A stretch of DNA of 22,644 bases. Source: JBFLVN01 sp040758475 (lineage in GTDB: Bacteria; JAGRBM01). The translations under genes were made by a program, and so were the position numbers. The stretch is from NCBI GenBank assembly GCA_040758475.1, contig JBFLVN010000022.1, positions 1 to 22,644 of the forward strand. Reading direction: 5' to 3'. Shown here one piece after another: positions 1 to 8,183 of the stretch. Position 1 is the first letter of the stretch. The number at the start of each line of letters is the position of its first letter. Under the pieces are notes generated by a model, which saw only the letters and a program-made list of their open reading frames with translations, was not told the origin of the DNA and searched no databases.

Positions 1-1474
1 CGGCGACGATCTTGAGCGGGTTGTCGTCGATGTTGAAGAGCTGCTGCTCCTGGCCCGGTTCGAAATCGTAGGCCACGTAGACCTGGAACCCCACGCGGTA
101 AGTGCCCGAGGGGAACTTCCGGACGTCCATCGTGTAACCGATCAGGTGCTGACCCTTCTCGTCTTCGGGATCATCTTCTTTCTCATCGTCGTCGTCCAGG
201 TGGAGATCCAGCACGGCGCCGCTCTGGACGAGCCGCTCGTCGTAGATCATCCGGGACATGAGGGCCGCCTTGTTGGGAAGGAAGCCGGCAATCCAAGTCT
301 GGTTGTCGACCTTGAGGTTTTTCTCCTCCGGCGACATCTTCCCGTCGATCACGATGCCCTTGTTGTCCTTGGTGAAGATCTTCGCCCCCCGCGCGTTGTT
401 GCGAAGATCGAGGCCCGCCGTAAAACGGCTCCCCGGGCAGACCATGTATTTGGCCGCGATGGGATTTGAGAATTCGGCGTCGGTCGCCAGGCCGTTCTCG
501 TAGAACTTGAAGTACATGATGATCTTGGGGGCGAACGGGAGGCGGATACCCGCGATCACCACCCAGAACATGTTCCGGCGGAGGACGCGGACGGGCCCGT
601 CCTTGTATCCAAGCGTCACACCCTTGGCGTTCTGTTCGTCGAAGAAAAGCGGCGCGCAGAAAAGGCCGTAGGGTTGCACGCGGATGCGGAGCTTGAAGCG
701 GTCCAGGATGTTCGGAATGCGCGTCCCGTTGGGCATGATCCCGACGATGCTTTTGACGATCATGGGGCGCTCGTCGTCGAAATCCACTTCCCCCATGGAA
801 GCGATGATCTGGTCTTCCTTGGGTTTGTAAACGACGTAATCCGTCGTGCTAAGGGCCGGGGGATTTTCGGGGAAATAAAAGAGATAGGCCCACGACCTCG
901 AATGATCGACGGGATCGGTGATTTCGAGTTCGGCCCCTTCTGGCGCTTTCCAGAGGGCCCGGGGCACCCGGTCCCCCGTGTCCTTGGCCATGAAGACGAT
1001 CTCGTCGTTGTAGTCGATCTCCCCTTCCCGCTCGCTCCAGTAGGCCTTCTGCCGGCGGTCCTCGAGGTCGGAAGCCTTCATCCGGCCTTCCTTCACGTCC
1101 TCTTCGTAATCGTCCCGCTTCTTCTCGAATTTCTTGATGCGCTTTTCGCGCTTCTTGGCTTCGGGAATGGATTCGAAACCCGTTTCCTTGGAGACCTGGG
1201 GATCGACCGTGCTTTCGGCGATCAGGAATTCGCCGTCGGGATTCTTCTTGTCGATCTGGAACGGCACGACCTCCCAGTTGCCGCTACGATTCGCGAAAAC
1301 CCGGAGGTTGTCGATCTTCTTTCCCCACAGGGGCTTGGCCGCTTCGCCCGTCACGACGATGGCGTCCAACGTCCGCTCCAGGGTCTTGGCTTCCTGCGCC
1401 CGAGAGAGGGCCGGTAAGGCGAGTAGAACGAAAGAACTCACGGTACAAAAAAAGAGCGCGCGCAAGGTCGTCAC
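1..1474 (-). CDS. Exported protein of unknown function, paralogue of 6683-8140 (3' end cut by window)
   Basis: My own translation of the minus strand from 1474 to the window edge is open for 491 codons with no stop. It starts at a GTG with AGGAGG five bases upstream, followed by a hydrophobic signal peptide ending near ALSRAQ, so the product is probably periplasmic. It aligns end to end with the protein at 6683-8140, at roughly half identity by eye. Shared blocks include FQIDKKNP (YQIDKKNP in the partner), DYNDE, ELEITDP, GYKDGPVRV, FYENGLATDA and MDVRKFP. The last visible residues match a point about six residues before the partner's end, so almost the whole gene is present. A charged, probably helical stretch lies around residues 90-130 and an acidic Asp/Glu run near residue 435. 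I do not recognise a named family. A hairpin terminator separates it from the acyl-CoA synthetase upstream. Confidence 0.85.
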   Translation of the reverse strand, partial: MTTLRALFFCTVSSFVLLALPALSRAQEAKTLERTLDAIVVTGEAAKPLWGKKIDNLRVFANRSGNWEVVPFQIDKKNPDGEFLIAESTVDPQVSKETGFESIPEAKKREKRIKKFEKKRDDYEEDVKEGRMKASDLEDRRQKAYWSEREGEIDYNDEIVFMAKDTGDRVPRALWKAPEGAELEITDPVDHSRSWAYLFYFPENPPALSTTDYVVYKPKEDQIIASMGEVDFDDERPMIVKSIVGIMPNGTRIPNILDRFKLRIRVQPYGLFCAPLFFDEQNAKGVTLGYKDGPVRVLRRNMFWVVIAGIRLPFAPKIIMYFKFYENGLATDAEFSNPIAAKYMVCPGSRFTAGLDLRNNARGAKIFTKDNKGIVIDGKMSPEEKNLKVDNQTWIAGFLPNKAALMSRMIYDERLVQSGAVLDLHLDDDDEKEDDPEDEKGQHLIGYTMDVRKFPSGTYRVGFQVYVAYDFEPGQEQQLFNIDDNPLKIVA

Positions 1475-1494
1475 GGGAGCCTCCTCAAGATTCG

Positions 1495-1535
1495 GCAAAA
1501 AACAACGAGGGGCGGAGCATAGCGCCCGCCCCTCG
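1495..1535 (-). terminator. Rho-independent terminator after the acyl-CoA synthetase gene
   Basis: A perfect 9-bp stem, CGAGGGGCG (1506-1514) with CGCCCCTCG (1527-1535), encloses a 12-base loop. On the minus strand it is followed by TTGTTTTTTG. It sits just after the stop of the acyl-CoA synthetase and before the GTG of the exported protein gene, so it probably insulates the two transcription units. Confidence 0.8.
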
Positions 1536-1564
1536 CCGGAGGAAAGCCCTGGGGTAAGCGGCGC

Positions 1565-3346
1565 TTACCGGGGCCCCACCTCGCCGGAAGAGAGCTTCTT
1601 GTAGAGGGCCGCGTCGATGGGGACGTATTTCTCGCCGTCAAGATAATAGAGAGGGTCCTTCACCTTGGCCGGATCGTAGGCCTCGTCTCGGTAATCGACC
1701 TTCTGGTGCTTGAAGGTCCCCGTGATGCGCATGTCCTTCTGGACGCGGATGAAATAGGGGCGTTGGTAGTTGGCGAGCTTGGAGGTCACGTATTTGGCAA
1801 ATTCGTGGACGTCGAACTCGTCGCTGGCGTTGATGCTGGCCATGCCGGCCCGCCCCTCGGCCCCTTCCACCTTGACGCCGTAGACGTTGCTTTCAAGGAC
1901 GCCCCGGGCGCCGTTGATGATCTCCGCCACCTCGTTCGTCGAGACGTTCTCCCCCTTCCAGCGGAAGGTGTCTCCCACGCGGTCCACGAAGGAGACCCAG
2001 CCGTCCTCGTGGAGCTGGAGGATGTCACCCGTGTTGAAGTACTTGTCGCCCTTTTTGAGAACATCGCGGAGGATCTTCTTCTGGGTCGCGGCTTTGTCGA
2101 GATACCCGTCGAAGCTCATGACGGCGTTGATCTGGCCGAGCATGAGGCCCTTGCCGCCGGGGCCGAGTTTCGTCGCAAGGCCATCTCCGTTCCGGATGAG
2201 CTCGCCCGTCGCAAGGTCGCACTTGGCGATGAGCTGTCCCGGCCGAAGGCGCCCCACCATGCCGGGCCGCCCTTCCACGTTCACGAGCGGGGCGTTTCCC
2301 TCCGTCGCGCCGTAGAATTCGCGGATGAGGGGGACGCCGAAGCGGTCCTGGAATTTCTCCCAGATGTCCGGGCGCAGGCCGTTTCCGACGCCGAGCTTTA
2401 GTTGATGGTCCCGCTCGCCGGGTTGGACGGGCTGATTCATGAGATAGCGGCAGAGTTCACCGATATAGACGAAGCGGGTCGCGTGGAACTCCCGCACGTC
2501 TTTCCAGAAATTCGTGGCCGAGAACTTGCGGCGGAGCGCTACGGCCGCCCCCGTCGTGATGGCCGGGCCCCACCCGGCGAACTGGGCGCTCGAATGGTAG
2601 AGCGGAAGCGAAACGTAGATGATGTCCTGGGGCGTCGATTCGTGCATGGCCTGGCCAAAGAGCGTCGCCGCCACGAGCCACCGCTGGTTCGTGATCACCG
2701 CCGCCTTGGGAAGCCCCGTGGTGCCGGAGGTGTAGATGTAACACATGCCTTCGCCCGTCTTGGGCTTGTGCTGGATGGCCGGGCCGCGGCACGAGGCGCT
2801 GGCCACCTCGGCGTTGACCGTCGTGACGCCATCGACGCTCTTCTTGCCTTCTTCGTCCTGGAGCCAGAGGGCGCTTTCGCGAGAGAGGCCTTCCAAATCG
2901 TCCCACACTTCCGAGAGGGCCTTCCAGTGTTCGGACCCTGCCAGGACGGCCTTGGGCTTGGCCACGTTGATCGCGTGGGCGAGGGCCTTGCCGGTCAAAT
3001 TCGTGTTGATGAAAGCCCCCACGGCCCGGATGCGGTTAAGCCCCGTCTGAACGAAAAGGAAATCGGGCCGGTTGTCCATGAGGAGGGCGACCTTGTCACC
3101 CTTGCCGATCCCGTGCTGGGTGAAGAAGTCGGCGTACTGGTTGGAGCGTTCCTGGACGTCGCGCCAGGTGTGGCGCTCGTCCAGGTAGGCGATGGCCAGG
3201 TTGTTGGGAATCCTCTCGGCGTGCCCTTCCACGTAGCGGGCGCTGTTCCACGCCGCCATGGGCAGGAGCTTGGGGACGTTGCGGGCCACCTTGGCGGTGG
3301 CCGATATTTCGATCCACTGGGAACGTACGCGGTCGATGAATCCCAT
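1565..3346 (-). CDS. Long-chain/very-long-chain acyl-CoA synthetase (FATP/FadD6-like)
   Basis: An ANL-superfamily adenylating enzyme of 593 residues that activates fatty acids to acyl-CoA with ATP. The AMP-binding P-loop YIYTSGTTGLPKA lies at residues 203-215. The motif YGATEGN (345-351) is typical of the FATP/SLC27 group. The hinge region FVDRVGDTFRWKGENVST is at 453-470, and TGTFKHQKVDYR near 543-554 carries the expected catalytic lysine (K546). The ATG at 3346 begins MGFIDRV and fits family length; the reading frame extends upstream but that part has no similarity. The ribosome site is weak (GAGGG about 11 bases upstream). Neighbouring genes for a desaturase, a lipid kinase and a membrane protein suggest a role in processing exogenous or membrane-derived fatty acids. 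The enzyme class is secure; chain-length preference is inferred from the family. Confidence 0.93.
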   Translation of the reverse strand: MGFIDRVRSQWIEISATAKVARNVPKLLPMAAWNSARYVEGHAERIPNNLAIAYLDERHTWRDVQERSNQYADFFTQHGIGKGDKVALLMDNRPDFLFVQTGLNRIRAVGAFINTNLTGKALAHAINVAKPKAVLAGSEHWKALSEVWDDLEGLSRESALWLQDEEGKKSVDGVTTVNAEVASASCRGPAIQHKPKTGEGMCYIYTSGTTGLPKAAVITNQRWLVAATLFGQAMHESTPQDIIYVSLPLYHSSAQFAGWGPAITTGAAVALRRKFSATNFWKDVREFHATRFVYIGELCRYLMNQPVQPGERDHQLKLGVGNGLRPDIWEKFQDRFGVPLIREFYGATEGNAPLVNVEGRPGMVGRLRPGQLIAKCDLATGELIRNGDGLATKLGPGGKGLMLGQINAVMSFDGYLDKAATQKKILRDVLKKGDKYFNTGDILQLHEDGWVSFVDRVGDTFRWKGENVSTNEVAEIINGARGVLESNVYGVKVEGAEGRAGMASINASDEFDVHEFAKYVTSKLANYQRPYFIRVQKDMRITGTFKHQKVDYRDEAYDPAKVKDPLYYLDGEKYVPIDAALYKKLSSGEVGPR

Positions 3347-3436
3347 TCTGAAAAGCCCTCGCTTGCGTTGTGGAATGGAGCCCCCCGTCCCGCAAGCTTC
3401 TCTACGAACGAAAGCGGGAAGCGGAGGCGCCAAACC

Positions 3437-4219
3437 CTAGCCGTTTGACGCGCTGCGTTCCAAGGCCCGGCGGGAGAAGAGATAGCCGGCGCCGTTGACA
3501 AGGGAGCACCCCAAAAGTCCCAGGGCGAAAGCCCCCGCGAGCCCCCAGGAAGGGAGCAAGGCGGCTACGAGGGCACAGAAAACCGAAAAGCCGAAGAGCC
3601 CTCCGAGGAGCGCCCGCAAAAGGGCGATGGCCCCTCCCCGCCCCAGGCCCACGTGGGAAAACACGGCCAGGACCGACGTGGCCACCGGGAAGGGAGTTAA
3701 AAGGCCGCTCCAGGTGGGCCCGAGCCACGCGGCCGCGCCCGTGAGGGCCAGCACGAGCACCGCGGCCGATCCCATGCGGAGGGGGAGGTCCCAACGGGTA
3801 GGAGTGTTCTTCGCGACGGGCGCATCCGCCGCTGGAAGGAACCGGAGGATGAGGCCGATCCCGGCGAAAACCCCCGGCAGGGCGAGCCAGAGGGGCCAGG
3901 AAAGGGGCCGGAAGGCCACTGTCGCTCCCAGGAAAGACGCCCACCCAGCCAGGAGGCACCAGGGCCAGGAGAATTTTTCCGAAAGCCACGCATAGACGAG
4001 GCAGAAAGCCCCCAGCGAAAGAAGGCCCGTGAGCGTCGAGAGGGCCGCCCCGGCCGCGAAGCCGGGGCCCTGTTCGAGGGCATAGATATAGAGAATGGGC
4101 CCCGCCACCACGGGAAGGCCGGCCAGCCACCCCGCCACGAGGGGCCCCCACCTCCGGCCCGCCAGGCTGATCCCGGCCACGAACGTGGGAGCCAAAGTGA
4201 GTTTGAGGAGAAGGGTCAT
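3437..4219 (-). CDS. Multi-pass integral membrane protein, unknown function
   Basis: This 260-residue protein is almost entirely hydrophobic, with about eight predicted membrane segments and short charged loops. The N-terminal motif AGRRWGPLVAGWLAGLPVVAGP with a following LEQG resembles a widespread group of uncharacterised bacterial membrane proteins; I know of no proven function. The middle contains a short polar loop around residues 130-145, and the C-terminus is cytoplasmic-like and Arg-rich. It starts at ATG 4219 without a clear Shine-Dalgarno sequence. It lies 90 bases upstream of the acyl-CoA synthetase on the same strand, so the two may be cotranscribed, which would hint at a lipid-related or transport role. 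That is inference only. Confidence 0.75.
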   Translation of the reverse strand: MTLLLKLTLAPTFVAGISLAGRRWGPLVAGWLAGLPVVAGPILYIYALEQGPGFAAGAALSTLTGLLSLGAFCLVYAWLSEKFSWPWCLLAGWASFLGATVAFRPLSWPLWLALPGVFAGIGLILRFLPAADAPVAKNTPTRWDLPLRMGSAAVLVLALTGAAAWLGPTWSGLLTPFPVATSVLAVFSHVGLGRGGAIALLRALLGGLFGFSVFCALVAALLPSWGLAGAFALGLLGCSLVNGAGYLFSRRALERSASNG

Positions 4220-4245
4220 GGGGTCGTCACAAACCGGCCAAACGC

Positions 4246-4257
4246 GCCTCTAGAGGC
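4246..4257. promoter_or_regulatory. 12-bp perfect palindrome in the divergent intergenic region
   Basis: GCCTCTAGAGGC is a perfect palindrome between the divergent membrane-protein and desaturase genes. A second small inverted repeat, AACCGGGTT, lies about 15 bases further right. This 245-base gap must hold both promoters, so the palindrome could be a repressor operator, but no regulator binding motif is recognised. Confidence 0.25.
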
Positions 4258-4464
4258 CGGGCGCCCTGTTTAACCGGGTTTGCCTTTCCGTGCCAGCTCC
4301 CGGCTTTTGCTTACGCTGGCGAAAACGCCTAGCCTCTTACGCTTGGGGATAATGGGGACTTCGTCCAATCCTTGATGAAAGACTGTCTACCGCCATTTCC
4401 ACGGCGGCTTCCGTAGAGCGCCCCACGCCCGCGGCATGGGACGTTTTAAAAGAGCGCGCATCTC

Positions 4465-5559
4465 GTGAGCAACGCAATCCGTTTCTCGAGCCCGGCTGAC
4501 GACAAATTCACTCAAACCCTGAAACAACGGGTAAACGCCTATTTTTCCAACCGGGGGCTCTCCGAACACGGCAACGCCCTCATGTGGGCGAAAGTGATCT
4601 TTTACCTGGGGTGGTACCTGGGGAGCTGCGCCCTGATCCTTTCGGGCCGATTCACTGGCGTTACCCTGATCCTCCTCTACGTCTCCGCCGGTTTCGCCAC
4701 GGCCGGCATCGGATTCAACATCGCCCACGACGCCTGCCACAGCGCCCTCTCCTCCCGCGAATGGGTGAACCGCCTCTTCGGCCATACCTTCACCCTGATC
4801 GGCGCCCACGCCTATAACTGGAAGATCACCCACAACGTAATCCACCACTCCTTCACGAATATTCCTTACGCCGACGGCGATTTGCACCCCGGCCCCTGGC
4901 TGCGTTTCTGCCAGCTCCAGGAAGGAAACCGCTGGTACCACCGCTTCCAGCACCTCTACGCCATTCCGCTCTATTGCCTCACGACGGTTTCGTGGGTGTT
5001 CCTCAAAGACTATCTCCACATGACGCGGAAAGTACACACGGGGTACAACAAACCCAACCCGCCGGCCGTCGAATACTTCTTCCTCATCGCCGCCAAACTC
5101 CTGCATTACGCCGCGTTCCTGGCGATCCCCATTGGCGTTCTCCACCTGCCTCTCTGGCAGGTCATCACGGGCTTTTTCCTCCTTCACGCCGCCGCGGGAA
5201 GTTCGCTCGCCATCGTGTTCGCCGTGGGCCACGTGGTCGAACAAGCGGAATTTCCCAAACTCGGGGAAGACCGGGTGATCAAGAATTCCTGGTTCGCCCA
5301 TCAGGTCCGGACGACCTGCAACTTCGCGACGAAAAATCCCTTCTTCTTCTGGACGGTGGGCGGCCTCAATTTCCAGATCGAGCACCACCTCTTCCCGCGC
5401 GTCTGCCACATCCATTACCCGGCCATCCAGCCCATTGTGCGGGAAACGGTGCGGGAGTTCGGCCTCCCCTACAACGAATTCGAGACCCTGAGCGGCGCCC
5501 TACGAGAACACCTTCATTACCTGCGCGATCAAGGTGCCCTGGCCGCCCAACCGGCCTGA
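4465..5559 (+). CDS. Membrane fatty acid desaturase
   Basis: A 364-residue di-iron integral membrane desaturase of the acyl-lipid/linoleoyl-CoA (delta-6-like) group. All three histidine boxes are present: HDACH at 88-92, HNVIHH at 123-128 and QIEHH at 304-308. The variant QIEHH third box is characteristic of front-end desaturases, although no cytochrome b5 domain is fused here. Hydrophobic segments lie around 43-85 and 205-255. The GTG at 4465 is the only plausible start because an in-frame TAA sits at 4447-4449; the ribosome site is weak. It probably inserts double bonds into membrane or CoA-linked acyl chains using an external electron donor. It converges with the lipid kinase gene, leaving only about 30 bases between them. 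Confidence 0.93.
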   Translation: MSNAIRFSSPADDKFTQTLKQRVNAYFSNRGLSEHGNALMWAKVIFYLGWYLGSCALILSGRFTGVTLILLYVSAGFATAGIGFNIAHDACHSALSSREWVNRLFGHTFTLIGAHAYNWKITHNVIHHSFTNIPYADGDLHPGPWLRFCQLQEGNRWYHRFQHLYAIPLYCLTTVSWVFLKDYLHMTRKVHTGYNKPNPPAVEYFFLIAAKLLHYAAFLAIPIGVLHLPLWQVITGFFLLHAAAGSSLAIVFAVGHVVEQAEFPKLGEDRVIKNSWFAHQVRTTCNFATKNPFFFWTVGGLNFQIEHHLFPRVCHIHYPAIQPIVRETVREFGLPYNEFETLSGALREHLHYLRDQGALAAQPA

Positions 5560-5590
5560 GCGAATCACAAAAACAATCTGACAGGGGTTT

Positions 5591-6592
5591 TTAGAGCCCG
5601 AGCGCCGGAACGAGCGAGGCGAGGCGCACCTTGGGCCCCAAGCTCATCTTGAAATCGGTCTTCCCGTTCGGGGGGTAATAGAGTTCCCCTTCGAGGGCGT
5701 ATCCTTCGCTTCCTTCGACGGAGAGTTCCGGCACCACGGTCGTAATCACGCCGGGCTCGGGCCAGCGGGGCCCCTTGCTCCCCTTCCGCCCGTGAAGGGC
5801 CAGGTGGAGGACGCTTTGCCGGATGTTTTCGGAGAAAAGCACGAAGACGTGAAACCCCGTTCCCGTGGCGTCGGCCTCGGGGAAAGGTTCCAAATCCAGA
5901 AGCAGCCGATCGAGCGTGCTCGTCAGGAGCGTCATGTGGCCGGTCACGATTCCGTTTTGCCGGTCCCACCGCACCCGCGCCTGCGAAGGAGCGAGCACGC
6001 CGCGGCTCCTGTCCTTCGAGAAAAATCCTTCCACCGCCGTTCCCCACACGGCCTTGAGGGCCGCGATGTCGTCGGCCCCGTTTTCGTAATAGGCCTTCCC
6101 CACGCGGAAGAAGAGGCCGTCCGTGTAGGCGAAACCGTACTGGGGTTTTCCCGCGGAAGGATCGTCGATCCGCAGGAGATTTCGCTCGCGAACCCGGAGC
6201 CACTCGGGACGGAATTCCCCGCTCGCCAGAAGCTGCCGCTGGCGCAGGTATTTGAGGAAACTGAAAATCCCGAAGTAGGTCCCGGTATCGCGGCAGACGT
6301 AATTCTGGCTTCCCCCCGGCAAGGGAAGGACCGGCGGCGGGGGCGTTCCTTCTCCCAAAACGTTGAACCAGGTTTCGTAGAAATGGCGGAACGTCCCGTC
6401 ACCGCCGCACATGACGAGGAGGTCGAGTTCGCGGCGGGCGATTTCCTTCACCTCCCGCTGGAGGGCGGGAAGGTCCTGCGTGACGATGAGCGGGGTTTCC
6501 TTGCCGTACCGCTCGGCCGCATAGCGCGGAAGATCGCGGACTTTCTTCATCCGCCGGGCGTTGGGGTTTAAAAGAACGGCGACGTTGCGCAT
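5591..6592 (-). CDS. Diacylglycerol/sphingosine kinase-like lipid kinase (DAGK catalytic domain)
   Basis: A protein of about 333 residues with an N-terminal DAGK catalytic domain. The N-terminal NPNARR motif and the nucleotide-binding GGDGTF (63-68) are typical, followed by LPGGSQNYVC (91-100) in the place of the usual LPxGTxN loop. The remainder would form the C-terminal beta-sandwich seen in YegS/DgkB-like kinases. It probably phosphorylates a lipid such as diacylglycerol, a sphingoid base or ceramide with ATP. The Gly-rich second motif deviates (GGSQN rather than GTGN or GTMN), so substrate is uncertain. I prefer ATG 6592 because MRNVAVLLNP matches the usual family start; an upstream GTG at 6613 is possible. 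It is divergent from the exported protein gene at 6683. Confidence 0.85.
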   Translation of the reverse strand: MRNVAVLLNPNARRMKKVRDLPRYAAERYGKETPLIVTQDLPALQREVKEIARRELDLLVMCGGDGTFRHFYETWFNVLGEGTPPPPVLPLPGGSQNYVCRDTGTYFGIFSFLKYLRQRQLLASGEFRPEWLRVRERNLLRIDDPSAGKPQYGFAYTDGLFFRVGKAYYENGADDIAALKAVWGTAVEGFFSKDRSRGVLAPSQARVRWDRQNGIVTGHMTLLTSTLDRLLLDLEPFPEADATGTGFHVFVLFSENIRQSVLHLALHGRKGSKGPRWPEPGVITTVVPELSVEGSEGYALEGELYYPPNGKTDFKMSLGPKVRLASLVPALGL

Positions 6593-6682
6593 GCGCGTTC
6601 CCGCATAGCACACGGAGCGTTCTTCTATCCACGGCGGCGCTTGACTCCCCGCCCGCCGCCCGCCTCCATTGGTGGCAAGGAC

Positions 6683-8140
6683 ATGCGGCGGCTACTCCCC
6701 ATCACCCTGCTACTAGCGGCTCTCTTCGCGCCCCGCGCGGCGGGAGCGGAAGAGCCTCCGGCCAAAACCCTTGGCCGACAGCTCGATCCCGTCGTCGTCG
6801 TGGGAAATCCCCTGCGTGCCCTCTGGGGCCGGAAGATCACCCAGCTCCGGCTCTTCGCTCTCCGGAACGGCCGCTTCGAGCCCATCCCCTATCAGATCGA
6901 CAAGAAAAATCCGGAAGGGGAATTCCTCCTCGAAACGGGCGAAGTGCCCGAATACGTCCGCAAGGAAGTGGGCCTCCAGGGTTTTTCGGAATCCCGCAAG
7001 CGGGCCCTCCGAATCCAGGAGTTCGAGAAAAAGCAGCAGAAGAAAAAGCTAAATCCGCAAGCGGCCGCCTCCGAGCGGGAGTGGGCCTATTTCAACGAAC
7101 AAATGGAAGAACTCGACTACAACGACCAGCTCGTCTTTATGGCGCGGGACGCCGGGGGGCGGACGCCTTACACCCGCTGGCCCACGACCGACGGCGTGGA
7201 ACTGGAAATTACCGACCCCACGAACGGGGCGAAGGCGTGGGTTTACCTTCTTCATTTTCTAAAAGACCCGCCCCCGCCGAGCCCCGAAGATTACATCCGT
7301 TACGACTCCAAGGCCGACCGGATTGACGCACGCCTGGGCGTTCTCGATTTCGCCGACGGAAAACCGATGATCCTCGAAACCGTAAGCGGAAGACTTCCCG
7401 ACGGAACGAGCACGCCCAATTTTTTAGACCGCTTCAAGCTGCGGGTGCGGGTACTTCCCATCCCGCTCGCCTGCGTTCCGCTCTTTTTCGACGAGAACAA
7501 CGCCAGGGCTTTTACGATTGGATATAAGGATGGCCCCGTGCGGGTCATCCGGCGGACGGTCTTCTGGCTGGTGATCGGGGGATTAAAACTCCCCTTCGTC
7601 CCCCGGATCACCATGAATTTCCTTTTTTACGAAAACGGCCTCGCCACCGACGCCCGCTTCAAGAGCCCCGTCGATGCATCGTACGTCATCTGCCCCGGCA
7701 GTTATTTCCGGGCGGGGCTCGACCTGCGAAAGAGCGCCCTTGGGGCCAAGGTTTTCACCAAGGACAACCAAGAACTTCTGTTCGATGGAAAGATGCCGGA
7801 AAAAGAAAAGAAGTTCATCGGCTCCGGCCAGCACTGGATCGCCGGAGTGCTTCCCGATGGAACGGCGCTTCTCTCCCGGATGCGCTACGACCCGCAGCTC
7901 ATCCGCAAGGGAGTGATCCCGGATTTCTATTTTCTCGATGATTCCTCAAAAAACGACACGCCCGAAGCCGAACCGGGCCAGCACTTCATCGGCTACGAAA
8001 TGGACGTGCGGAAATTCCCTAAAGGAACCTACCAAATCGGCTTCCAGGTCTACGTCACCCAGAGCTTTCGGCCCGGGCAGGAGCAGGAACTCCTGCGGAT
8101 CGACGATGCGCCGCTCAAAGTGACCCGACCCCTTCCCTAG
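6683..8140 (+). CDS. Exported protein of unknown function, complete paralogue of 1-1474
   Basis: A 485-residue protein with a clear Sec signal peptide (RR, then a hydrophobic LPITLLLAALFA core, then AAGAEE). The ATG at 6683 has GGTGG seven bases upstream and places the signal peptide correctly; a TTG further up would add an unlikely proline-rich head. Conserved blocks shared with the paralogue are YQIDKKNPEGEF, DYNDQLVFMARD, ELEITDP, GYKDGPVRV, FYENGLATDA, TKDNQ and MDVRKFPKGTYQIGFQVYV. A lysine-rich helical stretch occurs near residues 110-135. No transmembrane segment follows the signal, so it is likely soluble periplasmic or outer-membrane attached. The beta-rich pattern is suggestive, but I cannot name a family. 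It may be cotranscribed with the GST-like gene 43 bases downstream. Confidence 0.88.
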   Translation: MRRLLPITLLLAALFAPRAAGAEEPPAKTLGRQLDPVVVVGNPLRALWGRKITQLRLFALRNGRFEPIPYQIDKKNPEGEFLLETGEVPEYVRKEVGLQGFSESRKRALRIQEFEKKQQKKKLNPQAAASEREWAYFNEQMEELDYNDQLVFMARDAGGRTPYTRWPTTDGVELEITDPTNGAKAWVYLLHFLKDPPPPSPEDYIRYDSKADRIDARLGVLDFADGKPMILETVSGRLPDGTSTPNFLDRFKLRVRVLPIPLACVPLFFDENNARAFTIGYKDGPVRVIRRTVFWLVIGGLKLPFVPRITMNFLFYENGLATDARFKSPVDASYVICPGSYFRAGLDLRKSALGAKVFTKDNQELLFDGKMPEKEKKFIGSGQHWIAGVLPDGTALLSRMRYDPQLIRKGVIPDFYFLDDSSKNDTPEAEPGQHFIGYEMDVRKFPKGTYQIGFQVYVTQSFRPGQEQELLRIDDAPLKVTRPLP

Positions 8141-8183
8141 GGCCGGTTTTGGGATAACCCTTTCAATCCGCCAGGAGGCCCCC

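Noticed and set aside
146..1604. Long plus-strand open frames opposite the exported protein gene
   Set aside because: They are antisense frames of the minus-strand gene, which has a signal peptide, a ribosome site and a conserved paralogue. Long shadow frames are expected at this GC content.
5560..5590. Terminator between the convergent desaturase and lipid kinase genes
   Set aside because: There is an A-run and a T-run but no convincing stem in the roughly 30 bases.
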